From Persicaria tinctoria (taxonomy: Eukaryota > Streptophyta > Magnoliopsida > Caryophyllales > Polygonaceae), in NCBI GenBank assembly GCA_037127255.1, contig JBANSL010000001.1, positions 38,679,001-38,743,000 of the forward strand: a stretch of 64,000 nt of DNA. The letters are read 5' to 3'. The notes below the pieces were generated by a model. The model saw only the letters and a program-made list of their open reading frames with translations, had not been told where the DNA came from and did not search any database. The position numbers and the translations under genes were made by a program. Below are positions 17,998-28,736 of the stretch, in pieces; position 1 is the first letter of the stretch, and each line of letters begins with the position of its first letter.

Positions 17998-19696
17998 AGG
18001 GAGAAGGTGGAGCAAATGCTGCAGGAAGGAAGTTCAAATGCAGCCATAATTTGTGACAATTTAGCTAAAGTTTATCCAGGAAGGGATGGGAATCCTCCAA
18101 AAGCTACAGTTAGAGGGTTGTCTCTTGCTTTGCCTCGTGGTGAATGCTTTGGTATGCTTGGTCCTAATGGTGCTGGGAAAACATCCTTTATAAGCATGGT
18201 TGGTAAAAGTAACTTTCATAAGCTTTCATAAAGTTCTGATAAGGATCCAGTCCTTCCTGCCATATTTGACAAATTTATGTTCTTATTGGTAGATGATAGG
18301 GCTATCAAAGCCAACCTCGGGCAGAGCATTTGTTGACGGTAAAGACATACTGAGTCAAATGGACGATATATACACCAACATGGGTGTTTGTCCACAACAT
18401 GAGTATGTCTTAATAACTAAATGAGCTTCTGTGTTTGTTTTCTTGTACATATTTTCCTAGGAAAAGGTAAAAAAATAATCTCAAATTCTCATATCTCATA
18501 AATCTAATTGTTCATGCTCATTCCAACTTCCACAGTTTGCTATGGGAATCCTTAACAGGAAGGGAGCACCTTCTGTTCTATGGTAGGCTTAAGAACCTAA
18601 AAGGTGATGCTTTAAAGCAGGTAATTCTCTCTTATTAGGCTTTCATTGATATTTGGAGAAGTTATTTCTTAGGAAATATAGTTGATATCTTGGACGTGAT
18701 GTGCAGTGAGTCTGAAATATGAAGTCTACAGTGAAATTTTCATTTGCTTTTGTAGGCTGTGGAGGAATCTCTTAAAAGTGTGAATTTATTTCATGGTGGT
18801 GTTGGTGACAAATTTGCTGGCAAATACAGTGGAGGAATGAAATGGAGGCTTAGTGTGGCTATCTCATTGATTGGGGATCCAAAGGTTTGTTTTACAATGT
18901 GCATTCCACCCCAGCCTCTAATGACATCTGTTGGTTTAGCTCAGTTTTAACGCATAATATTCAAAGCATTCTAATTGCAAGACGAATAACCTGGTAATAT
19001 GAAGGTTGTTTACATGGACGAGCCAAGTACTAGACTGGATCCAGCTTCAAGAAATAACTTGTGGAACGTTGTGAGACGGGCAAAGCAAGACCGAGCTATC
19101 ATTCTCACCAGTAAGTAGTAAATATCTCTTCCTCCTTGCACATGGTTGCTCTCTGTGACTATAAATGAGTACTAACCTCAAATTTTATTTTTTCTGTCAG
19201 CTTATTCTATGGAAGAAGCCGAGGTGCTTTGTGATAGATTGGGGATTTTTGTTGATGGGAGCTTGCAGTGCATAGGAAACCCAAAAGAGGTAACATTTGC
19301 TGCTCAAAAACACTTCAGATGACTGCAAAAAAGGATCAGGTTTCAATTGTGTTACTTCTGTACAAACTGTTGATCAGTTTAATGTGTTTATGGCAGCTGA
19401 AAGCTCGGTATGGAGGTTCTTTTGTGTTTACAATTACAACTTCTTCAAGTCACGAGGAGGAGGTGGAAAGCATGGTGCGGACTCTCTCCCCAACTGCACA
19501 AAAGGTTTACCACATTTCAGGAACACATAAGTTTGAGCTGCCAAAACAAGAGGTGAAAATCTCAGACGTGTTTCGGGCAGTGCAGAAAGCCAAGAGCCAG
19601 TTCACAGTATACGCTTGGGGCCTCACTGACACCACTTTGGAGGATGTGTTTATCAAAGTTGCTCGTGGGGCACAAGCCTTCAACACGTTCTCGTGA
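17998..19696 (+). pseudogene. ABCA: ABCA transporter fragment: C-terminal nucleotide-binding domain
   Basis: Seven exons (17998-18198, 18293-18402, 18536-18620, 18756-18884, 19005-19110, 19201-19289, 19397-19696) join in frame to 339 codons and TGA. The product matches the cytosolic ATPase end of plant ABCA half-transporters: Walker A GPNGAGKTS, Q-loop VCPQHD, signature YSGGMK, Walker B VVYMDEPST, and the end TLEDVFIKVA. The N-terminal membrane domain is absent upstream. Three usually invariant positions differ from the family: W after SGGMK (normally R), R in STRLDP (normally G, D-loop) and Y in TTYSMEE (normally the switch His). Each can be explained by one C-to-T or G-to-A change. It is therefore a truncated, probably inactive copy carried by a transposon, though the frame is still open. 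Confidence 0.85.
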
Positions 19697-20215
19697 CTGT
19701 CAGCTGACACAGATCAATTTTTCCCGTCCCACAACATCCACTAAAAGGTGAAAAAAAACTGTTGTACAAGCCGAAGTTTTCTATGGAGCTCATCGAGCCA
19801 CGAGAATGAATCAGAGAACATGGTGCAATCTTAGCTCCAAACACCAAAAAAATCAACACCTTACAGTTTCCAGTATGTCATATGAGTGGTCAAGAATCTG
19901 AGAGGAGGCTTATGTAATCACAGATTCACAATGTATAGTGTCATGAACTGGAGAGGATATTTATGCAGTTGGTGTGTACTGTCATAAACTTGACCTTTAC
20001 TGTGACAATATGGATACTGCAAAATTCTTCAAAAGCTGCTCATAATGTAGATCGATTCACAATTCTTTAATAATGCATTAAAATTTATTTTTATTGCTCT
20101 AAAGTGCAATAGCACTTTACAGACTGAGTGATTATGCATGCGAACAGCTGAAGGTTTGCAGGACTCAGTAATGGTAACAAAGTTTTGATTTTACTTCTAG
20201 CTTGTATCTTCATTT
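19697..20215 (+). other. Downstream flank of the ABCA fragment
   Basis: Likely the copied 3' UTR of the source gene followed by AT-rich sequence. No other feature was seen. Confidence 0.3.
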
Positions 20216-20235
20216 ATGACCTATATGAAAGATTC

Positions 20236-20842
20236 TAATGTGCATTTGTGCAACTATGAAGTACATTTGTGCAGATGTGAAGTGCATTTGTGCAGCTGTG
20301 AAGTGCATTTGTGCAACTATAAAATAATAAAGTGCAAAAATAAAACTGTAATGTGCACATTTAGAGTACAAGTGTGCAAAAGTAAGATTCAATTGTGCAG
20401 ATTTAAACTACAATTATGCAAAAGTAAGATACAACTATGCACATTTAGAATACTTGAGTAGGCGAAACCATTCTTTTTTTCCTTCTCCACATTCTTACCG
20501 GCAGGAATTTGCCTATGATTTTTTCAACTTATATTTTTATATAGAAAAATCTTCTTATTTCTTCACCGCGGTTTCTCGCGATTCAATTGTGCAGATTTAA
20601 ACTATAATTGTGCAAAAATAAGATACAATTGTGCAAATTTATAATACAAATTTGCAAAAGTAGGATACAATATGTGCAAATTTAGAATACAAGTGTGCAA
20701 AAATAAGATACAATATGTGCAAATTTAGAATACAATTGTACACTTTTAAGCATTGTAATATGAATTTTAAACACTTCGACGTTTAGTTTGAATGTGCACT
20801 TTAAGTTTCAAAAAGTGCAAATATAAATTAAATGTGCACTAA
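20236..20842. repeat. Degenerate TGCA-containing tandem repeats
   Basis: Units of about 19-22 bp such as GAAGTGCATTTGTGCAACTAT and AGTACAAGTGTGCAAAAGTA recur in series from 20236 to 20460 and from 20581 to 20760, then fade. The same words reappear at 20960-21030 and 21650-21710. No reading frame is conserved. Confidence 0.75.
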
Positions 20843-20913
20843 AGCCTATTAGCTCAAAATGGGAGAGCGATGTGCCTACGCACAAAGATGCGGGTTCAAA
20901 CCCTGTATAGGCT
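20843..20913 (+). tRNA. tRNA-like sequence with aberrant anticodon arm (probably not functional)
   Basis: Acceptor arms AGCCTAT and ATAGGCT pair perfectly over 7 bp. The D-arm is GCTC...GAGC. The T-arm is GCGGG-TTCAAAC-CCTGT with two wobble pairs. A-box and B-box (GGGTTCAAACC) are present. The anticodon region forms a TGTGC/GCACA stem with a 4-nt loop instead of 7, so no proper anticodon can be named. Total length is 71 nt. It sits inside the TGCA repeat tract. Confidence 0.45.
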
Positions 20914-21496
20914 ATCTATGTGATATCTCTTATTATGTTTCTCTTCGTGAATAGTATAAGGTGCAAAAATAAAATTATAATGTGTACTTGTGCAACTGTG
21001 AAGTGCATTTGTGCAACTGTGAAGTGCATTTTTTTAATCTTTTCCTGGTGTTTTCTGCTACTCATTCCATTTCTATAACAAACATTAATTAATTTTCTCT
21101 TTATTACGTTTCTTTAAAAAGGGATGCGAAGGTAAATGTCCAGAATATGATTTACGATTGGGGTTACTTTCATTGCATTTTACATATTGTAAATTTGTAT
21201 CAGGGCAATTGATGGCTATAAACTTAAAGCACGTAAGATTTCTTCATTGAAGAATTGTTTGATTAACCGTTGTCACCACTGACCAATAAAGGTCTATAAC
21301 AGCAAATTAAGTAGGATCTGTAGAAATATTTGAATATATTTGCTTGAATATATTTGCGCTCGGAGTGAACTCTTATGATATATGTTGCATAAACTAAATT
21401 CTTATTTTTAAGGTTCATAAATAAAATGATTGGTTTCACAAATAATAATAGATCTAAACTTTGGACATTCAAACTTTTAGCATTGAAACAATAGAT

Positions 21497-21578
21497 AGAT
21501 CCAGGTGGAGTCGAACCACCAACCTCCTGAACAACTACAATCGTTCAGGCGCTCATTCCTAATTGAGCTTATGGATCT
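21497..21578 (-). tRNA. tRNA-like sequence with enlarged anticodon loop (probably not functional)
   Basis: On the minus strand AGATCCA and TGGATCT form a perfect 7-bp acceptor stem. The D-arm is GCTC...GAGC and the T-arm GGTGG-TTCGACT-CCACC is perfect. The anticodon arm pairs CCTGAAC with GTTCAGG over 7 bp and has a 10-nt loop, which is not canonical. Length is 82 nt. It is the second such locus within 0.7 kb. Confidence 0.45.
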
Positions 21579-21729
21579 TAAGACAAGTAATAAGCTAACC
21601 CAACACAAGTAACCTCAAATCTGGACAAGCTAAGAACATTTTAGTTCTAAAATTGCACTTTTCAGTTTTATATGTGCACTTTTTCAAACTAAAATTGCAC
21701 ATAACACAAGTAACCTCAAGTCTAGACAA

Positions 21730-21850
21730 TTAGGTGCTCAAATTCTCAATGAGGTGCTCAAATCTACCAATGAGGTGCTCAAATCTGGAAAAACTAAAAT
21801 TTCACTTTTTGAATTCTAAAATATGGACAATTAGGTGCTCAAATCACCAT
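21730..21850 (+). repeat. GGTGCTCAAAT short repeats
   Basis: The word AGGTGCTCAAAT occurs four times (about 21730, 21751, 21772, 21833) in an otherwise plain AT-rich region. Confidence 0.6.
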
Positions 21851-21949
21851 CAGCAAACTGATACTATATTGGCAACAACTGGTAATCAAGAAAAAACCAT
21901 GAAAGAAAGAAATCACCATCAGCAAAATGTGGCTTCTCTGTAAGTAGCC

Positions 21950-22617
21950 TGTTTCAAGCTACCGCATGCACTGAGGTCAAATCAAAGAGGTTTTCCATTC
22001 CTCCCAGCCTCCCAGGCAACCTGGAACATGTTTCTCTCTACCAGTAAGCTGAACACCCTTCATTTGCAAGCCTGAAATCAGCCAAATACCCCAAATTCAT
22101 CACATTCCCGTGTTTATATTATCAATTCATACCTAAATTTCTCTTGAACAAAGAAATGAAAGGCTGCAATATCTAGGAATAGTCAAGTTGTGCAAACCTT
22201 GCAAAGACAAACCAATAAAAGGCAATGAGAACATTCTAGAGAAAATTAGAACCATGGAAGGTGAAATTCCCCACATATGAGATCAATGTCTATGAAATCA
22301 GTTAGTCACCTCTTCATACTAAATGAATGGACAAAAGGCTAAGTTTCCTTCAAATGTAGACTTTAAAGTCCACAGAAAAATAACAGCATATACAATGCTA
22401 TGCTGATCCAGGTTCTAACTTCCTTTCTGCTTCTGCAAACCCCAAAAAGGGAAAATGTCCCATTCTTGGGGGAGTTGAGTTATCAAAAGAAAACCCAAAG
22501 CGCAAAAAAGAATCCTGATATGCCTAACCTATTTCTTCAATTTATCCCAAGGGAGAACATAGAGCACAATATGATGCAAGGATCAATGTAATAGAGCACT
22601 AACCTGATTAAGATAAG
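21950..22617. other. No recognised feature
   Basis: AT-rich, no convincing ORF. On the minus strand it could be the intron or UTR following the exon-like block to its right. Confidence 0.25.
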
Positions 22618-23210
22618 TTACTTTAATAAACCACGTTTGCTCTCACCAACGGGACGCTTCAAAAAGGGATTTCTTTCTATAAACATGAGGAAAATTATCA
22701 GCCAGAGGATGGAGGCTCTTGTGATACTGAGACGGTGTGCACAGATGAGCCAATCACAAACAAGAAGAGGGGGCAAGGTTTTCGAATAGGAATCGAAGGG
22801 CAGATCTGAGAGGCAGCGGCTGAGCGAGAGTAAGAGAGCAGATAGAGACCAGGGCTGTGTTGAAGAGAGCGATGCAACAACTCGGCGTGCACAGCAGAGA
22901 CGACGACAACAGAGAGCTCGATTTGATGATTGAGCAAAAAGACGACAAGTAGAGGAAGATGAGACAAGATCGAGCGAGAGAGAGCCGGCAGAGCCTGGAG
23001 GCAATTGGGCGACTAATTGCAGAATCGAGTGTCTCTGCGGCATCTCGAAACCCTAATTGCAGAATCGAGATGAATTATCGGCGAAACACCCATTGGAGGC
23101 GGAGGCCGACCATGACGGAGATGGATGCAGAGAGATCTGTGACCATGGCGCCCGACCATGGATGCGCTGGCCTCCGTCGCCGGTGAGGCAGAGAGATCTA
23201 AGATCGGGAT
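22618..23210 (-). other. Exon/5'UTR-like block near the right TIR
   Basis: The minus strand has an open frame of 141 codons and the GC-rich, pyrimidine-rich look of a plant gene 5' end (AGGGTTTCGAGATG near 23055-23040). No protein family is recognised. Together with 16620-17070 it forms a pair of gene-like ends inside the two TIRs. Confidence 0.25.
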
Positions 23211-23673
23211 GAGAAATGCGTCCCAGCGAGAGGAGGAAGAACGTTTTGTTTTGGCTGGTCCAATTAACACCGGTTCGGTTTTTAAAAAAATCAATTTCGC
23301 GTGTCCGGTTTTTTAAAATTTTACACGTTAAGCGGATTTTACACGTTAAGGAGTTTTTACATTTTAAAGCTTCCCTATATATATATATATATATTGTGTA
23401 ATTATATGTATAATGTGTTTAGTGTGTATATATAAGAAATATCATAAAATATAAAAAATATTCTAAAGCCATATATATGTTACGCCTTTGAAAACCGCAA
23501 AATATTTTGAAATTTTAGATTTTTTTATAATGTTTTTTATTTGAGGGACAGGGTCCGTCCCGTCCCGGTCCCGTCCCGTCCCGTGAGGGACAAGGCCCGC
23601 GCGGGATTGAAAAAAAAAAATAGTGAATCCCGTCCCGGTCCCGTCCCGTCCCGCGCCCACCCCTACTATATAC

Positions 23674-23938
23674 TAATAATTAAAAGAAAATTAATTTCTC
23701 AAAAATCGAAGTAAAACAATGGGTTTTTTAACATATGTTCCAAAGACATAGAAGACTTATGTTTTAGAAAATATATTTTTCTAATTAAAATGCTTTAGTT
23801 ATATTTTAAATTAAATTATTAGGGCTCACTTGTTTTTTGTTAGGAAATTTGATAGGAAGAAATTGTTGTTATTCTTATCAAAATTAAAAATCAAACCTAC
23901 AAACTATTATATTAAGCAAGTAAAAGATCAATATCACA
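23674..23938 (-). repeat. Old minus-strand LTR, left part (split by Helitron)
   Basis: The last ~80 bp (AAATCAAACCTAC...GATCAATATCACA) align with the LTR of element B at its 'aaataaatccgaacctacc...gatcccacc' region. The continuation of that LTR resumes exactly after the Helitron, at 39191. Confidence 0.5.
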
Positions 23939-23959
23939 TCCTTACTTCCTTACTACTAT

Positions 23960-24607
23960 AAAAGAATGGGAAGAGCGTGCTATCTGGCCGTCCGCTCACA
24001 TTTGTTAAAATTTTGAATCAACGGCTGCCTATTGCTTCACTCTTTCTTTCTCCACCTCCTGCTACCTGTTGCTTTGTTCCACATCCTGCTTCCTCACTTT
24101 CGCCGACTGCTCTACTTTCTTATCCACCACGTTTTCTTTCTACCTCCACCTTTCTAATCCCTAATTGAATTGATATTTCTGAAGCCCTATCTCCGCCTTT
24201 CTTGATCTCCGCCGCTCTCCGTATCACAGTCGAATTGCCAGTCGCCGGTTGTGGCTTTCGCCGTCATCGCCAACTTTGGTGTCGAGAAGGTACATACAAT
24301 CCAACTTTCCCCCCAGTGTTTAGGGGTTGTTTTTGTATACTTCCGTCTCCCACTTTGATTGGAGCCTTCCTCTTCTTTGGGTCTCTTCTTTCTTCATTGC
24401 ACCTTCCTTCCTTTCTCTTTATTTTCTTCCTGCCATCTTTTTCGGATTGTCTGACCTTGTTTTGATCAATCTTTCTCCTGGCCTGCAAGCATATTCAGGC
24501 GCTGCTCCGTCTTTCACTTTTCGAATACCAGCTTCCATCTGGTAAGTTTGATTCCAACCCTAAACGTCATTTGCTTTAGTTATAGTTGCAGTTGTTTGTT
24601 ATTATGC
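23960..24607 (+). other. Helitron 5' leader region
   Basis: A pyrimidine-rich stretch with UTR-like composition and possible donors GAAGGTACATA (24286) and CTGGTAAGT (24539). It may be the noncoding first exon of the Helitron gene or of another captured gene. No confident ORF. Confidence 0.3.
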
Positions 24608-24615
24608 CTCCAAGG

Positions 24616-25415
24616 TAGACCTGTCAAAACGTGACCCGACCCGAGGACCCGACCCGTAAAACGTGGGTTTTGGCGCAAATATTTCAACCCGAAACCCAAA
24701 GCAACCCGAACCCGTTCAACCCGCAAATTTCTGGGTCGGGTTGGGTCGACCCGTGGGTCACCCGTTGGGTCAAGCGTTAAGATAATAAAAGTATAAATAA
24801 ATTACAATTTGACCTAATATTGAATTTATTAATAATAATAATTAGGATTGAATATTATATTTTCATCATCAACTTTACTTTATAATTTAACATTGCAATT
24901 TATTATGTATATAAAATTACATATTACTATTGTAGCTACATTAATTATTATTTTTTTCAATAATATAACTATTATTAGGATAATATAACAATTTTAGATT
25001 TAGGAACTATGTAAATAGTCATTAAAAATACTCCATCTGTTTACTTTTAAATGTTGTTTACTATTCATGTATGGTTTTAAGGATGATAATAAATATATAA
25101 AATATCCATTTATATATTATATATAATTTCATACTTCAAAAACTAAAAAGAATGAAATTATAACAAGTAATAAATTTTTATTGATATTTTACATAGTTTT
25201 ATCATTTTAAAATAACGTGTATAAATAGTAAATGACATTTAAAAAATTATGGATGAGTAGCGCTCTTGACCCGTTGGGTCGACCCGAACCCGTTAAATAT
25301 GGGTCTGGGTTGAGCATTTCACGACCCATAATCCGAAATGACCCGATCCGGAATGGACCCGAACCCGAGACGACCCGACCCAAACCCGACCTGCCCGACC
25401 TGTTTGACAGGTCTA
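24616..25415. mobile_element. hAT-type element, 800 bp, non-autonomous
   Basis: Ends TAGACCTGTCAAA and TTTGACAGGTCTA are perfect inverted repeats. An exact 8-bp TSD, CTCCAAGG, flanks it (24608-24615 and 25416-25423). Both subterminal regions carry many ACCCG/CGACCCG units. The middle is AT-rich, without ORF. Confidence 0.93.
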
Positions 25416-25504
25416 CTCCAAGGTGTTCGTAGAAATGCTCAACATATATTCTGTTTTAGGTTTTTTCGATTAAACCAAAATAAACATAGGTTGCAACAAT
25501 CAAG

Positions 25505-25765
25505 GTTAGGGACTTGCAATTATGTTCAAATTGAGGCCTGTGGTCTTCAAATTGAGGATTAGGGACTTCAAATTGAACTGTATTGCCTGATGTAATATTG
25601 AAATCCCAGATTAGGGTGTTCGAATTAGGGGTTATGACCTTCAAATTGAGGATTGAAGACTTGAAATTGTGGTATGGGACTTGAAATTGAGGATTGTAGA
25701 ATTGAAATTAAAGTTTAAAAAATTGAGACACGTTGAAATTGAGGATTGTAAAATTGATAAAAGCT
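25505..25765. repeat. AAATTGAGGATT tandem repeats
   Basis: Degenerate units of about 22-27 bp with the core CTTCAAATTGAGGATT or GAAATTGAGGATTGTA, about nine copies. No coding signal. Confidence 0.7.
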
Positions 25766-25769
25766 AGCG

Positions 25770-26345
25770 GCTTTATAGTTTATAGGACAATGTTGACTTC
25801 AACAACGAAATCTTCCAAGTGTGATTATTGTGGCTCCAATTTTGCCTTGTATGCAGTTACATGATAGATTTATATAAACAGCATACACAGCCTAGATTAT
25901 AGTTGCCCATCTTTTGTTAACTAGATTCCCATTACAATGAGTTACAAGTGTGTCAGTGTACTCAGAAAAACAAGGGGTAATTTGATTTAAAGTTATGAGC
26001 AAATCTAATGTTTTTTTAATCTGTCCAAGCTAAAAAAAAAGGACAGTGTAAGCTTTAAAACATAGCTACTCCATGAACACACTAAAACTCGTTGCATAGA
26101 TTAGGATCACTCACAGTTGGTGGAGTTGCATCTAAGGCACAACCATGGATTTTGGGAATTATGAGAGCATGCATGTAGGTTTAAAAGGTGATCGAAGAGA
26201 CGACCACAAAGAACTGCGTGTGCATAAACCTACCGCATAGCTATAAAGGAAGAGATGGAACGAATGTAGACAGGGGTTCTGTGGTTCAAAAGCAACAGAA
26301 CCCGGTTTATAACTTACCGGGAGGTAGTCAGCAGTATGACAAAAA
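25770..26345. other. No recognised feature
   Basis: AT-rich Helitron filler between the tandem repeats and the PPR fragment. On the minus strand its right part may be copied 3' UTR of the PPR source gene. Confidence 0.3.
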
Positions 26346-26349
26346 AGGG

Positions 26350-27390
26350 CTATATCTTGACAGCAACCTGCTCTGCAGAGCTCTTCTTGACGAGCCCTTT
26401 GGCGCCCAGCTTGTTAAGCAACTCTAAAGCCTCCCTTGCTAGCCCTTCAGATGCAATACCCTCTGTTAGAATGGTGTACGTCGTCTCATTAGGCTTACAT
26501 CCTTTGTCGATCATGTTGGCTAGAAAGTCGATGGCACGGTCAGTTTTCCCCACCTTGCAAAGCCCCCAACATGATTAAGTTGTAGGTGATCACATTAGGC
26601 CTCGTGTCTAACCCCTCTAAATCGGCAAAATACCTAATTGCCTCATCAATTTTCCCCTCCCAACTTAGACCCCCGACAAGGGAAGAATATGTAATTATAT
26701 CAGGCTGGAGGCCCTTTACCCGCATCTCCTCTAAGAGCTTCACTGCATGCTCTATCTTCCCTGCTTTTGAGAGACCATCAATCACGGTGTTGTAAGTGAC
26801 CAGAACAGGAGAACAACCTTTGCCTACTCAACTGATTCAATATCTCTACAGCAACATCAACCTTCCTGTCTTTGCACAGAGCTGTGAGCAGTGTGTTGTA
26901 AGTGACAATATCCGGATAGCACCCCCTGGAAACCATTATGCCCAAGTACTCAATCGCCCTTCCCGTCTTCTTTTCTTTGCAAAAGCCATGAAGCAAAGGG
27001 GTGTAACTTAGGGAATTAGGCGTGCACCCCTACCTAGGCATTTTCTCCAGTATATTAGTTGCTCGACCCAATAACCCCTTCCTGCACAAGAAGTTGATAA
27101 GAATGTTGAAGGTAACCACACTCGGAGAGCAACCCTTTCTAATCATATCAGTCAGCAGTTTCTCGGCATCAGCCCACCTACCCGTGCTGCACATGCTTCG
27201 TAGAATAATATTGTGAGTGATGACATTAGGTTGGCAGCCAAAGGAAGGCATGTGGTTCAAGAACTCCATGGCTTCATCTAACCTCCCTTCCTTGCAGATC
27301 CCATTTATAAGTGACCACATCCGGCTTACAACCTTTACTTCTCATCTCGTCCAAGAGTTTCATACCTTGTTCAACACCGTTGTTTATCAA
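26350..27390 (-). pseudogene. PPR protein fragment captured by the Helitron
   Basis: The minus strand encodes about ten 35-residue pentatricopeptide repeats, for example PNVITHNIILRSMCSTGRW and PDIVTYNTLLTALCKD. It ends KKSSAEQVAVKI and a natural stop at 26350. By recall the sequence resembles the C-terminal half of the Arabidopsis At1g09900-type P-class PPR. It is broken: an in-frame TAG after EKMPR (about 27027), frameshifts near 26850-26990, 26780 and 26550, and a small deletion near 27310. The 5' part is missing. PPR proteins normally bind organellar RNA; this copy cannot do so intact. Confidence 0.88.
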
Positions 27391-27399
27391 ATTTCATCT

Positions 27400-28396
27400 T
27401 TGTGGAGTTGGAAAATGTTTTAGAACTAAAAGAGCATTTTTTTAATGTTGATATACTATGTCACATCAACTCTAATGCAACATTTTAGATGGCCAAGTTT
27501 GAGTTTCAAGGTTTTTTTAAAATATATTTTGTTATATTGCATTACTGCCTGAATTGAATAGTTTAGGTAATCTCCGTATTTTTTTGTTTCTATTTTTACA
27601 TACACTACTCACCATGTCAAGGCCTAATAATGTAGTCTGCAACCAGCCATAGTATTACTTGGCAGCACCCTATTTCTGTTAAGCAAGTAAAGATTGATGG
27701 TGCAGTAGCATTTGCAGTTTTTGGTTTGTATCAGTTTATACGGAGCTATCTCTCTAAAAGTCAATTTTCTTTTCTTTTTTAATTTGCTCATTACTTTAAA
27801 AAGGTATAAATAGCATAAATTACTTTTAAAAAAAAGCGGCAATCAGGGTAGGCTATTCAGGCCTTTTTTCTAAAGATTTGAAAGTTGTTGATAGCAGATG
27901 ATTGTCCACCGTTTGTAAGAGTAATAGGCCTCAGAGGTAAAGTAAAAAATCCTTAATTTTTAAAGATATATTTCCTTCCTGTTTGTGTTTCATCCTTTTA
28001 CTACCATTCTTCACAGGCTTCCTTCATTTGTTGTTTGGTTTATAAGTTCTCATATTTTCAGCTCCTCTATTTTGGTTGACTATATTCAATACCTTCTCTT
28101 CCAGTTTTTGAGGTTTTTCGTCTTTTTAAGCTTGCTCTTCCTATATTAATGGCGTTTTTCCAATTTCTCTGTCATGCTTCACATGTTTCCCTCTTTGTTG
28201 TTTCATGTAGGCTTCATCCCTTCTTGTTATAGGTATTCACCAAAGGTTCAGCTCAACTCATTGTGTTGTTTTTTTATAAAGATTTGCATTAACTTCTTGT
28301 ACATGTGGTCCTTTGTTTATTTGATTTACTTCTTTCTACAAATTTTTTTCCCCTTGCTTTGTAGTTGCATTTCTTGGCTCTCATTTAAGCTCTCTA
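27400..28396 (+). other. Noncoding region before the Helitron gene
   Basis: AT-rich sequence without supported ORF. It may contain the promoter or first intron of the downstream Rep/helicase gene; no TATA box can be singled out. Confidence 0.3.
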
Positions 28397-28736
28397 ATGG
28401 ATGACAAACTCTCGCCTTTGGCCAAGCAGCAATTGGTTTCTACTTTCCTTAACATTGCCCTGGGTGAAACCGTGGATAGTGCAAATCAATTTCTAAATGT
28501 GAGTTTCATGTTTGCGTCATAATTCCCTGTTAATATATTTCCTTTTGCTCTTAATCACTATTGATGTATGTTGTAATTTGTAGGCAAAAAAATGGTGCCT
28601 TGAGGACGCACTTGAATTGTATTATACTGAAAACGCGGATGTGGTTGGGCCTCCTTGTCCTCTTCCTGATGCAGATCAAACGCATAATGTTGTGACAACG
28701 GACATTTCACCTGCGATTACACTGCGATCTGAAACT
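28397..28736 (+). other. UBA-like domain exons at the head of the Helitron gene
   Basis: Two exons (28397-28498 and 28584-28736) encode MDDKLSPLAKQQLVSTFLNI..., continuing QFLN/AKKWCLEDALELYY. The spacing of FL..A.G.T...QFL...W.LE.A..L.Y matches the N-terminal UBA-like domain of plant UBX proteins of the PUX7 type, which binds ubiquitin-related partners. The rest of such a protein (UAS and UBX domains) is absent. The exons continue in frame into the transposase exons, so this looks like an exon-captured N-terminal domain. Identification is from memory. Confidence 0.55.

Larger units (their letters stand above)
16485..23376. mobile_element. MULE-like element carrying ABCA exons
   Basis: The left end AGGGAATGATTCAAATGTAA and the right end (reverse complement AGGGAAGCTTTAAAATGTAA) align for about 80 bp at roughly three-quarters identity by eye. 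Each contains tandem 'CTTA..GTGTAAAAT' units. The target was a TA microsatellite, so no TSD can be read. The 6.9-kb interior holds the ABCA fragment, tRNA-like loci and TGCA-rich repeats; no transposase is visible. A MULE assignment is inference from the long TIRs. Confidence 0.55.
15058..23665. mobile_element. Large non-autonomous hAT-type element
   Basis: The ends are TAGGGGTGG (15058) and its inverse CCACCCCTA with one mismatch inward (to 23665). Flanking 8-mers are CTATATAT (15050-15057) and CTATATAC (23666-23673), a 7/8 match of the 8-bp length hATs make. Both ends carry subterminal arrays of TCCCG/CCCGT units (15080-15235; 23550-23655). No hAT transposase is seen. The 8.6-kb size is due mainly to two nested inverted-repeat elements. 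The flank is AT-rich, so the TSD alone is not proof. Confidence 0.65.

Noticed and set aside
17998..19696. Complete functional ABC transporter gene
   Set aside because: No membrane-domain exons upstream, key ATPase residues changed, and the fragment is enclosed by transposon TIRs.
20236..20760. CRISPR-like array
   Set aside because: Repeats are degenerate, have no constant spacer length, and the genome is a plant's.
20843..21578. Functional tRNA genes
   Set aside because: Anticodon loops are 4 and 10 nt instead of 7, so no valid anticodon can be assigned.
24616..25415. Telomere-like or satellite repeat because of CCCGA units
   Set aside because: The units are subterminal repeats of a hAT element with perfect TIRs and an exact 8-bp TSD.
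26350..27390. Active PPR gene
   Set aside because: At least three frameshifts, one in-frame stop, and missing 5' half, all within Helitron borders.
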